Counted from the first letter of the stretch, positions 15,642 through 28,336 are shown. The stretch: DNA of 37,815 nucleotides from Candidatus Zhuqueibacterota bacterium (GCA_030950365.1 JAUZRQ010000130.1:1-37815); one strand, 5' to 3'. Made by a program: numbers and translations. Notes: generated by a model not told the origin, from the letters alone.

Positions 15642-17606
15642 ATGCACATTTTCGGCAGGAAAGCCGCTATTCCGCTTTTCGTCAGTGTGTTGCTGATGTA
15701 CCGCACCGCCGCGCCGCAATCGCTGAGCGATCCGTATTCGCAAGGCCTGCAACAAATCCGCGCGGGGCAGTGGCAGCAGGGCCTGCGCATCTGGGCCGCC
15801 GGATACGTAATGCTCGATTCTCTGCGCGTGGTCGATCCGCGCATCGGTTTCGGCTTCATCGAAGTGGCCACCGCCAACGAAGCCGAGTCCTTTTACCAGC
15901 TTGCCTGCGAAATCTACGACTGGGCGCTGACCAGCCCCAATCCGCTCGCCTATCGCACGTCGTATGCTCAGGAACTACGCCGTCTGCAGCCCATTCTGGA
16001 TGCATCCCAATACGCACGCTGGCAGAAAATGCTGGCCGCCGGCGACACCACGTTTCTGACCGAATTGCGTGCATTCTGGCGCGACAAAGATCCGACGCCC
16101 ACCACGCCCGTGACCAACGAACGGATGCTGGAGCACTGGGAGCGCATAGCCTATGCCCGCCGGCATTTCAACAAAGGCAAAAACACCGTTTACGGCACCG
16201 ATGACCGCGGCCTGATTTATGTCAAATATGGCGAGCCAGATATCCAGAACGAAGGGAGGCTGGGCACCAACCGGCTGGTGTTCAAACGCTGGACCGATGT
16301 GCTTTTGCAGTATCACCGCTTCACCCGCAGCGATGCCGAGCGCTTCATTCAGCTCATCGACCGGTACAACACCTTCCCGGAATACGAAATCTGGATTTAC
16401 CGTCATTTCGACACCGCCGAACCGATCTTCTACCTGTTCGGCCGGCGCAATGGCACTGGATCGTTCGGTCTGCGAACCGGAGTGGAGGATTTCATACCGG
16501 ATATTGCCTTTCGCCGTACGAGCGGCCGATACAATTTGCTTCCCGGCGCGATTCTGCAGACGGTTTATTACGGCGAGCTGTCTCATTACAGCAACTACTT
16601 TGCCGAGCGGCTGCGTGAACTGGAGCAAGCCTGGGAAAGTTTCGAACGCAGCGGCATGTTCAGAGCCAGCCGCAGCTATTTCCGCACCATCCGCTCGCGG
16701 TTCGTCAATCTGGAAAAATCGCATGCCAAACGCTACCCCCTGCCCGACGATCTTAGCCGGTTTGATGACGATCTCGCCACGGTGAACATGACCATTCAGC
16801 CGGTGCGGCGCCTGGACCGCCACAACCGGCCGGAGCTGGCCTGTGTGGTGGTGTCGTCAACGAGTTTTTCGGGCGAACACATGCAGCGCGCGCTGTCTGC
16901 GCCATCCGCGCCCTACCGGCTGGTGCATTCACTGCGTCTTTTTCGCGACGACCGCGAGACCTTCGAGCAATTGCAGGACAGCCTGGCGCGCGCCTCTGCC
17001 GGCATTTCCACCTTTCACGTGCCACACGATTCGGCGCTGGCCGAAATGCAGGCCATTGCCGAAGTGTTTCACCTCGAGCCGGAAACCACCGCTGTGGCGG
17101 AATTCCTGACCGGGCCGGTCGAGCCGCCGCTGGCCGGATACAACGAGATTCGGTTCCCCATCGATCCGCCGCTGAATCCCAATCCGGACTCCCTGGAGCT
17201 GAGCGATCTGGTGATCGGCTCGCTGCGCAGCGACAGCACGCCGGAACGGCAACTACCGTTTCCGGTCGTGCCAGCCATGGATTTCTGGCAGGCCGAAAAT
17301 ATGATGGTGTTTTTAGAAATCTATCACCTGTTTCTGGATGAAAACAGCAAGAGCCGGTTCACCATCGAGCTGGAGGTGGGACGCCTGCGCGGTTTTCGCA
17401 AAAAGAAAAAGGAGATGATTTCGCTGTCATATTCCTATGAGCGAACGGACCGTACGGCCAGCGAATATTTCGGCGTGGATATTTCCAATCTGCCGCCTGG
17501 CGAGTATGAGCTCAAGCTCGCCGTTAAAGACGAGGTTTCGGGTCAACGAAAGGAGCGCAGCACGCCATTCAAAATCCTGAAGCCGGGTGAGGTCTATCCG
17601 GACTGA
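15642..17606 (+). CDS. GWxTD domain-containing secreted protein
   Basis: A 654-residue exported protein with a signal peptide (KAAIPLFVSVLLMYRTAAPQ). Residues about 125-255 form the GWxTD-type domain: a preceding ELRAFWRDKDPTP segment, then YGTDDRGLIYVKYGEPD (184-200) and YEIWIYRHF (248-256). The eponymous motif is degenerate (YGTDD in place of GWxTD), but the flanking RG-IYVKYG-PD signature is clear. The last ~80 residues (YSYERTDRTASEYFGVD, LPPGEYELKLAVKDE) look like the beta-sandwich that ends such proteins. The domain is common in FCB and Acidobacteria genomes and its function is unknown. AGG lies seven bases before the ATG. It sits among other secreted proteins, 425 bases after the DUF3179 gene and 231 before the propeller gene. 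Confidence 0.82.
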   Translation: MHIFGRKAAIPLFVSVLLMYRTAAPQSLSDPYSQGLQQIRAGQWQQGLRIWAAGYVMLDSLRVVDPRIGFGFIEVATANEAESFYQLACEIYDWALTSPNPLAYRTSYAQELRRLQPILDASQYARWQKMLAAGDTTFLTELRAFWRDKDPTPTTPVTNERMLEHWERIAYARRHFNKGKNTVYGTDDRGLIYVKYGEPDIQNEGRLGTNRLVFKRWTDVLLQYHRFTRSDAERFIQLIDRYNTFPEYEIWIYRHFDTAEPIFYLFGRRNGTGSFGLRTGVEDFIPDIAFRRTSGRYNLLPGAILQTVYYGELSHYSNYFAERLRELEQAWESFERSGMFRASRSYFRTIRSRFVNLEKSHAKRYPLPDDLSRFDDDLATVNMTIQPVRRLDRHNRPELACVVVSSTSFSGEHMQRALSAPSAPYRLVHSLRLFRDDRETFEQLQDSLARASAGISTFHVPHDSALAEMQAIAEVFHLEPETTAVAEFLTGPVEPPLAGYNEIRFPIDPPLNPNPDSLELSDLVIGSLRSDSTPERQLPFPVVPAMDFWQAENMMVFLEIYHLFLDENSKSRFTIELEVGRLRGFRKKKKEMISLSYSYERTDRTASEYFGVDISNLPPGEYELKLAVKDEVSGQRKERSTPFKILKPGEVYPD

Positions 17607-17837
17607 TCGCAGGCCGTTTTCCTGGCGAGGGACATCATTCCCTGAACATTCTGCCGCCCCATTCGTCTTGATCTCAAGTCGGGTTCTCGCCAAACTCCAG
17701 ATTGAAACGGTGTGAATCACAACATGGAGTCTGAATATTAAAAAACAAAAAGCCGGATATTCAATTGGACATTTTGGCTGAACCGTTGAAAGCACCATTC
17801 ATAATGTTTCACTATCACACGGAGTTGGAGGAATCTC

Positions 17838-18914
17838 ATGAAATGGCGTCTCTGGGCTTTTGCGTTTTGCCTCATCGTCCCAGGCATGGTTTCCGGCCTG
17901 TCTGCCGGTAGCGACAGCACCAGCAAAGGCACGCTGGTTGTGTTGAACAAATCCGAGGCCACGGTGTCGTTGATTGATCTGAGCAGCGGGGTCCTCATTG
18001 CCACCCTGCCCACCGGCGACGGCCCGCACGAGGCCGCCACCTCGCCCGATGGTCGCACGGTGGTGGTCACCAATTACGGCCGCAAACGCCCCGGCGAAAG
18101 CCTGACTGTAATTGACCTCGCAGGGCAGCGTGTGGTCAAAACCATCAAGCTGTCGCCATTCCCCCGTCCGCATGGTATCCAGTTTCTGCCCGATGGCAAG
18201 CGCGTGCTGGTCACCGCCGAGGGCGCGCAAAGCCTGATTCTGGTCAACCTCGAACAGGGAAAGGTCGAAAAGGCCGTGACCACCGGCCAGAAGGTGAGCC
18301 ACATGGTGGCCTATTCGGGCAAACACCACCGGGCCTTCGTCGCCAATATCGGCTCGGGCACGGTCACGGTGGTGGATACCCGCAATTGGAAAAAGGTGAA
18401 AGACATCGCAACCGGCAAAGGCGCCGAGGGCATCGACATTCATCCGGATGGCACAGAGGTGTGGGTGACCAACCGCAGCGACAACACCATCAGCGTGATC
18501 GATGCCGAAACGCTGGCGGTCAAAGCCACGTTCGATAGCGGCGGCGAAATGCCGATCCGCGTGCGCTTCACTCCGGACGGCCGCCATGCATTGGTGTCCA
18601 ACGCGCGCACGGGCAATGTGGTGGTGTTCGACACCAACAAGCGCAAACCGGTGCACTCCATCAAAATGCAGGCCCGGCCGGTCAAAAGCAAAGAAGGCCG
18701 GCTGTTTGCCGGACGCATGGGCGATAGCCCGGTGCCCGTGGGCGTGCTCATACCTCCGGACGGCAAAACCGCTTTCGTGGCCAACACTAACGCCGACCAG
18801 ATCACGGTAATCGATTTGACTTCGTGGAAGATCACCGGCACCCTTCGCGCCGGCAAGGAACCCGACGGCATGACCTATTCGCCGCTGCAACTGAGTCAGA
18901 AATCCGACAAATAG
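17838..18914 (+). CDS. YVTN/YncE-type beta-propeller protein
   Basis: A 358-residue secreted beta-propeller. After a signal peptide (LWAFAFCLIVPGMVSGLSAG), about seven blades of ~42 residues follow, each with the YVTN-repeat pattern, for example VVVTNYGRKRPGESLTVIDL, VWVTNRSDNTISVIDAETL and AFVANTNADQITVIDLTSWK. Such propellers usually bind proteins or small ligands, or serve as electron-transfer accessories. No catalytic motif is visible and the partner is unknown. The ATG at 17838 has GGAGG six bases upstream, a strong site. Its stop lies 13 bases before the next gene, so the two are almost certainly co-transcribed. Confidence 0.88.
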   Translation: MKWRLWAFAFCLIVPGMVSGLSAGSDSTSKGTLVVLNKSEATVSLIDLSSGVLIATLPTGDGPHEAATSPDGRTVVVTNYGRKRPGESLTVIDLAGQRVVKTIKLSPFPRPHGIQFLPDGKRVLVTAEGAQSLILVNLEQGKVEKAVTTGQKVSHMVAYSGKHHRAFVANIGSGTVTVVDTRNWKKVKDIATGKGAEGIDIHPDGTEVWVTNRSDNTISVIDAETLAVKATFDSGGEMPIRVRFTPDGRHALVSNARTGNVVVFDTNKRKPVHSIKMQARPVKSKEGRLFAGRMGDSPVPVGVLIPPDGKTAFVANTNADQITVIDLTSWKITGTLRAGKEPDGMTYSPLQLSQKSDK

Positions 18915-18927
18915 ATGCATCCTGTTC

Positions 18928-21729
18928 ATGAAAGGTCGATTCGAAACCCGTACAGGCGCGACGCTGGCGGTTCTGCTATTATGGCTTCCGGTGGCTGTTT
19001 TCGCGCAGCAGCACGAGCCCGATTTGCGCTGGCGCACGCTGCATACGCCCCATTTCAAGATTCATTTTCCCGAAGGCTACGAGACACTGGCGCGCCAGGT
19101 GGCGCGGATCTGCGAAGAGGTGTATGAGCCGGTGAGCCGGGCGCTGAATTATCGCCCGCACACCACGGAAGTGGTGATTCACACCCGCACCGATTTTTCC
19201 AACGGTTTTGTCACCGCGCTGCCCTGGCGCATGGAACTGCACCTGACCGAGCCTCAGGACAACTGGATGGGCTCGAAAGATACCTGGTTGCGCGTGCTGA
19301 TTACTCATGAATTCACGCACGTGGTGCATTTACGCAAAACGCGCGGATTTTCCAAGCTCACCTACCCTTTCTTTGGCCAGTTTAACAGTTTCTGGCAAAT
19401 GCTGTCGCCCAACTGGTTCATCGAAGGCTACCCCACGCACGTGGAAACGCGCTACACCCGAGGCGGCCGCGGGCGCAATCCGTATCACTTCATGCAATTT
19501 GCCGCCACGATTGCCGGCGGCCGGCCATGGCGGCTGGAAAACACCAACTACCTCAGCCGTAAACGCCAGCCGTTGGGCATGCGTTACGTGGCCGGCTATT
19601 ATCTGTCCCAGTACATTCAAAACCGCTTTGGCGATAGCACCTGGGCCAACATTCTGGATCGCTATTCCGCATGGCCGTTTCTGGGCTTCGGCCACGCTGT
19701 GAAAAAAGTCACCCATCAGAAGCCGAAAGCGCTGTACCGCCAGATGCTGGACAGCCTGAAGAACATCGCTACCACGGTGCCCGGTTTCCGGCCGCCGGCC
19801 GCGCGCGTGCTGGCTCAACCGCAGCTCCCCGAAAACCAGACATCCCCGCGGTGGCTTGACGACTCCACGCTGGTCGTGTACCACACCAGTTTCGACGTGC
19901 TGCCGCAGGTCGAAAAGCTATATTTGAGCGGCCGCGCCGAACGCTTGCACCGCCGGCGGCTGGCCCAGCAGGAGAACGCGCTGACGGTGCGCCAGAACCG
20001 AATCGCGTGGGTGACCCTCGAGCCGAATCCGCGCTACGGCGCCACCGATTATGCCGACCTGGAACTTTTCGACCTGCGCACCGGCAACCTCCGCCGGCTT
20101 ACCCGCAATGCCCGCGTCACCAGTCCGGACTGGAGCCCGGATGGCCGGCAGATCGTGGCCGTGCAAAACGATCTGCCGCATACCCGGCTGGTGCGCATCG
20201 ATGCCGCCTCTGGCAGGGCGGCGCTTCTCCTGAACGTGCACGGCGCGTCGCTGCTCAATCCGCGTTGGTCGCCGGATGGACGTTTCATCGCCTTTGCGTT
20301 CAAGGACAGCACCGGCCGGCAGGACATCGCCATTCTGGACGTGCAGCGCCGTGAATGGCGCTTCGCCTATCCGCCGGATCGCTATCACGACAACCATCCG
20401 GCCTGGAGCCCGGACGGCCGCTGGCTGCTCTATGCCTCGGATCGTTCCGGCACCTTCAACATCTGGGCGGTGGAGGTCGCCACGGGCCAGCGCTGGCTGG
20501 TCACCAACGATTCCCTTGGCGCGTTTTCGCCCGCCGTTTCTCCGGATGGCCGCCAACTGGCGTTCACGCGCTACACGCCCGTGGGGTTTGCGGTCGCGGT
20601 GATGCCATTCGATCCGCAGCATTTTCTTGCTGAGGCCCGGGTCCCTGCCGCGGATTTCGAGCAAGCGGTGTCGGCGGCCGCCATCCCTCAAAATGAGGTG
20701 CATCCGCAGTCGTGGCGCGTCACTCCGTATCGCCTTTTTCCAGGCCATCTGCTGCCGCAGGCCTGGTTTCCGTTTGCCAGCCAGGATGAAAACGGCACGG
20801 CCGTGGGGCTGTACATGCTGCGCCAGGACGCCCTGTATCGGCATTTCTGGCGCGCCCTCATGCTGGTGTCGCCCGTAAATGGAAAGCCGACCTGGGATGT
20901 GTCGTACAGCTATTCACGCTTCTGGCCGGTCCTCGATGTTCGGTATGCCAATCTGCCCCAAAAGGTGAGCTATCAGGGCTTCGAAGGGTTCTGGCGCAAA
21001 AACATTCTGGAGCTGACCGTGCGGATGCCGCTGACGCTGGAACAGAACGTGTACCGCACGTTTGTGCAGCCGTATGTGCGTTACCGGCAGGAAGACCGGC
21101 GGCGCAGCGCCGGACGGATCGTGCCGCGCCTCAAGCGCTACCGCGGCGTGCAAATCGGTTTGCGCGCCTTCCGCGGCAGCCAGACCCTGCGCGATGTGGT
21201 GCCCTACAAGGCGGCCTTTCTGAATGTATTCTCGGAGTGGACCGTGCCGATGCCTGGCAATGAATTTTCGGCGCAGCAGTTCGGGATGAGCTTTGTCGGC
21301 TACTGGCCGACGTGGCTCCGGCACCATCAGTTGCAGGTATTGCTGGTGTACCATAACCGCCGCGGAAATTTCGCCTATTCGGGCATCGGGGCGGCGCCGC
21401 TGGGTGGACAGGATTTTGCCGGAAGGCAGCAGTTACGGGCAAAGTTGGCATACATTTTTCCCGTGGCTTATGCCGAATGGCCGGTGCCGCTGCTCCCGCT
21501 GTACATCGATTACCTCTTTGCGGGTGCGTTTTATGATTGGGGCACTCACTGGAATCACGGCCTCGGCCGCGATCGCTGGTTCAACAACGATCAGTTCGCC
21601 GCCGGTGTGCAGATGGGATTCCGCGGCAGCGCATTTCAAAACCTCTGGGCTCTGGCCGGCGTACGGTTCTATTATCAATCGCAAATCCGCCAGTGGACAT
21701 GGCAGCCGTTCGTGCAGATTGATTTTTGA
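18928..21729 (+). CDS. Surface metallopeptidase / TolB-like propeller / outer-membrane barrel fusion
   Basis: A 933-residue three-part protein. A signal peptide (LAVLLLWLPVAVFA) is followed by a peptidase-like domain with HEFTH at 127-131 and a likely third zinc ligand in WFIEGYPTHVE (Glu 166), the gluzincin arrangement. Residues about 310-590 hold a TolB/PD40 propeller with repeats SPDWSPDGRQIVAV, NPRWSPDGRFIAFAF, HPAWSPDGRWLLYASD and SPAVSPDGRQLAFTR. From about 620 to the end, amphipathic strands with aromatic girdles finish in a terminal Phe (QPFVQIDF), as in an outer-membrane barrel. The enzyme head would thus be tethered to the outer membrane, facing the periplasm or the outside. No ribosome site is evident at ATG 18928, 13 bases after the propeller gene, so translational coupling is likely. 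The substrate is unknown. Confidence 0.82.
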   Translation: MKGRFETRTGATLAVLLLWLPVAVFAQQHEPDLRWRTLHTPHFKIHFPEGYETLARQVARICEEVYEPVSRALNYRPHTTEVVIHTRTDFSNGFVTALPWRMELHLTEPQDNWMGSKDTWLRVLITHEFTHVVHLRKTRGFSKLTYPFFGQFNSFWQMLSPNWFIEGYPTHVETRYTRGGRGRNPYHFMQFAATIAGGRPWRLENTNYLSRKRQPLGMRYVAGYYLSQYIQNRFGDSTWANILDRYSAWPFLGFGHAVKKVTHQKPKALYRQMLDSLKNIATTVPGFRPPAARVLAQPQLPENQTSPRWLDDSTLVVYHTSFDVLPQVEKLYLSGRAERLHRRRLAQQENALTVRQNRIAWVTLEPNPRYGATDYADLELFDLRTGNLRRLTRNARVTSPDWSPDGRQIVAVQNDLPHTRLVRIDAASGRAALLLNVHGASLLNPRWSPDGRFIAFAFKDSTGRQDIAILDVQRREWRFAYPPDRYHDNHPAWSPDGRWLLYASDRSGTFNIWAVEVATGQRWLVTNDSLGAFSPAVSPDGRQLAFTRYTPVGFAVAVMPFDPQHFLAEARVPAADFEQAVSAAAIPQNEVHPQSWRVTPYRLFPGHLLPQAWFPFASQDENGTAVGLYMLRQDALYRHFWRALMLVSPVNGKPTWDVSYSYSRFWPVLDVRYANLPQKVSYQGFEGFWRKNILELTVRMPLTLEQNVYRTFVQPYVRYRQEDRRRSAGRIVPRLKRYRGVQIGLRAFRGSQTLRDVVPYKAAFLNVFSEWTVPMPGNEFSAQQFGMSFVGYWPTWLRHHQLQVLLVYHNRRGNFAYSGIGAAPLGGQDFAGRQQLRAKLAYIFPVAYAEWPVPLLPLYIDYLFAGAFYDWGTHWNHGLGRDRWFNNDQFAAGVQMGFRGSAFQNLWALAGVRFYYQSQIRQWTWQPFVQIDF

Positions 21730-21914
21730 TACGGTGAGCGTAGATGATTCGGGATTGCGCCACCGATTTACGCGGATTTTTAGCTCGTCGAATGGCTTCG
21801 TGGTGAAGCATAAAATTGCTGTGCCGTTATCTTTAACCACTGATGGCACTGATTATCACAGAGATTGTTGCGGAAGTTCAATTGTGCTACTTCTTCCTTC
21901 GCGGTCTTCGTACA

Positions 21915-22068
21915 CTTCGTGGTAAATCCCAAATCAGCTGGGCACCACAGTAGCACAAGCTTCAAGCTTGTGATGCTGTTCCGTGCCCATCCGCGTCATC
22001 CGTGTCATCCGCGTTCGCTTTTGTCTTGTTTTTGCGGGGTGTTTGCAAGACCACCCGGCCACAAGGAA
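21915..22068 (+). repeat. Diverged direct duplication, copy 1
   Basis: Shares in the same order with copy 2 (22186-22312) the phrases CTTCGTGGT, AAATCAGC, CACCACAG, GTTCGCTTTT and CACCCGGCCACAAGG. The offset is about 250-270 bases. Copy 1 is longer because of an insertion around 21955-21985 containing the palindrome CAAGCTTCAAGCTTG. Confidence 0.6.
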
Positions 22069-22185
22069 CGAAAGCTACGCTGGCAGGGTTCCCAATCCCT
22101 ACCAGCGTTTCCAAAGTTGGATTCTTTTGAGCAACCCCTAATGCAAATCCCATGCGCCCTCAAGGGGAGCGGGCTATTTCGTGCC

Positions 22186-22312
22186 CTTCGTGGTGAAACC
22201 AAAATCAGCAGGCCACCACAGACTTTTCGCATCCCCATCCGTGAAAATCCGCGATATCCATGTTCGCTTTTATTCCCTTTCGGGAGATAGTTGCAAGATC
22301 ACCCGGCCACAA
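22186..22312 (+). repeat. Diverged direct duplication, copy 2
   Basis: The shorter counterpart of 21915-22068, with the same ordered phrases. It ends in CACCCGGCCACAAGG, where the sequence continues into the hairpin CCCGGCC / GGCCGGG at 22302-22320. Confidence 0.6.
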
Positions 22313-22348
22313 GGGCCGGGGACGACAACCAAGAGCCCCGAAATCAAA

Positions 22349-22370
22349 AACACCGTCAGGAGACGGTGTT
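22349..22370 (-). terminator. Likely terminator of the 2-oxoglutarate dehydrogenase gene
   Basis: A nine-base-pair stem AACACCGTC / GACGGTGTT with a four-base loop. On the minus strand it runs into TTTTTGATTT. It lies about 130 bases past the stop of the minus-strand gene at 22503. Its stem resembles the first hairpin of the GATCC repeat family, so it may be a remnant of such an element now serving as a terminator. Confidence 0.45.
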
Positions 22371-22408
22371 CGATCATTTTCAAAATCCGTAGAGCTAATT
22401 CAGCCTTA

Positions 22409-22439
22409 ACACTGGCAGGGACAAACGCCCCGCCAGTGT
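22409..22439. other. Stable hairpin downstream of the 2-oxoglutarate dehydrogenase gene
   Basis: An eight-base-pair perfect stem ACACTGGC / GCCAGTGT encloses a 15-base loop that can itself pair GGG with CCC. It lies about 65 bases after the stop codon of the minus-strand gene. No T-run follows on either strand, so it may act as a 3' end stabiliser rather than as a terminator. Confidence 0.4.
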
Positions 22440-22502
22440 AGGCCATTGTAGTCTTTGCATTTTTATGGTGTCCTCAAACCTCATTCCCATCCCCCTTTTC
22501 CG

Positions 22503-26105
<3,603 letters not shown>

Positions 26106-26173
26106 GATTCAACTCACTCCTTAATAAATCAATCTATCGGCATATTGGGAAATTCAATTTTCAAATAAAAAAA

Positions 26174-26192
26174 CACCGCGTCAAACGCCGTG
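26174..26192 (-). promoter_or_regulatory. Terminator-like hairpin in the leader of the dehydrogenase gene
   Basis: On the minus strand CACGGCGT-TTG-ACGCGGTG forms a stem with one mismatch, followed by seven T residues (26167-26173). This is intrinsic-terminator geometry, yet it lies between a good promoter match (26202-26230) and the start codon at 26105. It could be an attenuator, a 5' stabilising hairpin, or a terminator for upstream minus-strand transcription. Confidence 0.4.
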
Positions 26193-26201
26193 CTTGTGAA
26201 T

Positions 26202-26230
26202 AATATAGGACACTCGCAGGCCGATAACAA
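26202..26230 (-). promoter_or_regulatory. Sigma70-type promoter of the 2-oxoglutarate dehydrogenase gene
   Basis: On the minus strand TTGTTA (26225-26230) and TATATT (26202-26207) are separated by exactly 17 bases; four and five of six positions match consensus. Transcription would start near 26195, leaving a leader of about 90 bases before the ATG at 26105. Confidence 0.55.
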
Positions 26231-26377
26231 TATTTTTTATTGAATTATCGTCGCCTGGAGAAGGGTTTTCAGCTTGTTGCGGAAAAATCGGAATTGGCGG
26301 TCGGGTCATTCCAGGAATGCTTCCCTATTTAAGCGCTTGACACGAGGCCCCCGGGCGTCTTTGTGGCACCTGGGTCG

Positions 26378-26520
26378 TAACTATTCAGCTAAAAAGATAA
26401 AGATCGGCATTCACCCGTCATTGCGAGGATCCGCCAGCCGGCGGAGACGACGCAATCTCACGGAGCAAAACATGGGAATCGCCATCCGCTTATAGCTTGT
26501 AGATAGGGCTGAATCGCTTC
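26378..26520. repeat. Inverted repeat with TAACTATTCAGCT arms enclosing a second repeat
   Basis: The arm at 26378-26390 and the imperfect inverted arm at 26506-26520 share the core ATTCAGC / GCTGAAT. They enclose the CGTCATTGCGAG repeat at 26416-26489. The same arm pair occurs at 15332-15452. Confidence 0.5.
26416..26489 (+). repeat. CGTCATTGCGAG element, copy A
   Basis: The 44 bases 26416-26459 are identical to 37648-37691, including the internal palindrome TCCGCCAGCCGGCGGA. After a variable spacer the two copies again share ATCGCCATCCGC (26478-26489 here). The right terminal CTCGCGATGACG seen in copy B is missing, so this copy is truncated. Confidence 0.85.
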
Positions 26521-26589
26521 CTGGGGTCTCTTTCATGCCATCGTTAAACGCCGTTTCTATGTGCTCTTTGTGACTTTGCGGTGGGCTAC

Positions 26590-28179
26590 CTATTTCGCCG
26601 CCAGCACGATCTCCACTTGCGCCTCCTGGCGGGCGTCGATAACGCAGTACCGGCTGGTTTCCACGGTGTCGATTGCCGGTTTGATCAGTTTGCCGTTCAG
26701 GCGAGCCTGCTTGACCTTCCGATTGTCGGGAAGCAGCACCCGCAATTGCATCCGGTCGGGGGCGGAGGCAGTGAGTGTGATGCGGCGGCGTTGCGGCTGG
26801 TATTCAAACGTATAGCGGATCCCCTGGCCACAGGCATAGCCAACGGCCACCTCGGCGCGGCGCACTCCCGCCGCCAGCCACCGTGGCGCGATTACAACTT
26901 CCTCAAACAATTTGCTGCGATCCATCACGCCGCACAGGCCTTCGACAAAGGCCCACAACATCGCGCTGCTGCCCCAGCCGTCTGTGGGCTGCGCTTCCGG
27001 GCTGGTACTGGTTTCCACGCTCGCCGGCCGGCCATCCGGAAAGTACCACAAATAGGTCTCACCTGTAGCGTTGATCATCTCCATGTACAGGCGAAGAATC
27101 TGCACGCCATAGGTTTCCATGCCGTGCTCAAACGCCGCGCGCGCCAGCTCGCCGCCCACCAGCGGCATGATGCCGCCGTTCACATACGCGCCAGCCACCA
27201 GTTTTTCATCGCCGAAAATACCGTCCGGAAACGGCGGATCGATGCTGAACCATTCGGCGAAGGCTTCGGTCGTTTCGCGGCGGCGCTGGTATTCGCGCAA
27301 AATCGACACCGCCTGGGCGTGATCGGCCAGACTGCGGTTGATGTCCATGGGATTGCTCAGACTGAGCTGTTCCTGCGGATCGACGCCGGGAATGCGCACC
27401 TCGCTGATGGGCACGAAATGCGTATAGAACCGGCCGTTCCAGCAAATACGATTGGCAGCCTCGCGCAAACGCCCGGCGCGATCCTCCCAGCTCTGCGCCT
27501 TGCCAGTCCAGCCGACGCTGCGGCACATCTGCGCGGTCAGCATCATGGCCTCATAATATCCGCTGTTGTCGCCGTGCATCACGCCCCAGTACGTGTCCGG
27601 CGTGATCTGGAAATTCAGCCAGGGCGCGCGGCCGGCGGTGTAATCGAAATCCCAGGTGTCAATAGTATAAGGCCGTTTGATTACTCCCCACGGCTCGTGC
27701 CAGCGCCACGGATGACTGAGCGCATAGGCGAGCGCCCGTTCGATGGCCGGCAGCATGTCCAGCATCCACTGGTCATCGCCGGTGGCCTGCCAGCCCAGGA
27801 ATACTGCCTTGACGAAGCGAAACTCCACATCGGATTCCACCGGAACGCGCACGTATTTCACCCAGTTTTCGCGTTCGCCGGCATGCTCCGGCCCGATGGT
27901 AAAATAATCGAAAATGCGGCCATTGGTAGCCTGGGTTTCGGCAAAATGATGCGTGGCACTCTGCAGATCGTCGTCAAAATAGCGTGCTGCGCGCAACATG
28001 TCGGAATGATCTCGGATCCAAATGGAACGCGCATCCGGGCTGCGGTAGCCACGATAGGTGTTACCATCGATGATCAGCGTTTCTTGATCTTGCAATAGAA
28101 AAGCTTTGATGCGTTCGAAAAATGTATCGAAATCGGCGTCGCCGGTGCTCACCCGGACGCCCTGAATCGGTTCGCGCAT
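26590..28179 (-). CDS. Six-hairpin glycosidase-like protein
   Basis: A protein of about 529 residues resembling (alpha/alpha)6-barrel glycoside hydrolases such as glycogen-debranching-like and rhamnosidase-like enzymes. The sequence alternates long helices carrying Trp/Asp/Glu-rich loops: SIWIRDHSDMLRAARYF near the N-terminus, DTWDFDYTAGRAPW, GVMHGDNSGYYEAMML, and a terminal TSTSPEAQPTDGWGSSAML before a small beta domain (RRITLTASAPDRMQL). Asp and Glu residues in the first and last of these are candidates for catalysis, but I cannot assign them. No signal peptide is clear. ATG 28179 is a guess; in-frame ATGs at 28206 and 28251 have equally weak ribosome sites. The substrate is unknown. Confidence 0.65.
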   Translation of the reverse strand: MREPIQGVRVSTGDADFDTFFERIKAFLLQDQETLIIDGNTYRGYRSPDARSIWIRDHSDMLRAARYFDDDLQSATHHFAETQATNGRIFDYFTIGPEHAGERENWVKYVRVPVESDVEFRFVKAVFLGWQATGDDQWMLDMLPAIERALAYALSHPWRWHEPWGVIKRPYTIDTWDFDYTAGRAPWLNFQITPDTYWGVMHGDNSGYYEAMMLTAQMCRSVGWTGKAQSWEDRAGRLREAANRICWNGRFYTHFVPISEVRIPGVDPQEQLSLSNPMDINRSLADHAQAVSILREYQRRRETTEAFAEWFSIDPPFPDGIFGDEKLVAGAYVNGGIMPLVGGELARAAFEHGMETYGVQILRLYMEMINATGETYLWYFPDGRPASVETSTSPEAQPTDGWGSSAMLWAFVEGLCGVMDRSKLFEEVVIAPRWLAAGVRRAEVAVGYACGQGIRYTFEYQPQRRRITLTASAPDRMQLRVLLPDNRKVKQARLNGKLIKPAIDTVETSRYCVIDARQEAQVEIVLAAK

Positions 28180-28336
28180 GGATTCCGTTGTCAATAATAT
28201 GAGCATGAAAAGGAATTGGCGATCCCACCGCGGATCGTACCGGCGATCCATGGATCACCAAACGGTACGGCGCGGCAGGGACCGCTTTTTTTCAAACATA
28301 CCGGCAACGGCCGGTGGTTGCGGCCACGGCTAGCGG

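Larger units (their letters stand above)
21730..22502. other. Convergent intergenic region with diverged duplication and hairpins
   Basis: A 773-base gap between convergent genes with no supportable coding sequence. It is rich in repeat phrases. A block at 21915-22068 reappears in diverged form at 22186-22312. Hairpins lie at 22302-22320 (CCCGGCC / GGCCGGG), 22349-22370 and 22409-22439. Confidence 0.55.
26231..26589. other. Intergenic region with nested palindromic repeats
   Basis: The gap upstream of the dehydrogenase promoter contains no gene. It holds the inverted arms TAACTATTCAGCT (26378-26390) and GGGCTGAATCGCTTC (26506-26520). Between them is a 44-base sequence (26416-26459) identical to 37648-37691. 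A palindromic TCATTCCAGGAATGC phrase lies near 26307. Confidence 0.55.
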
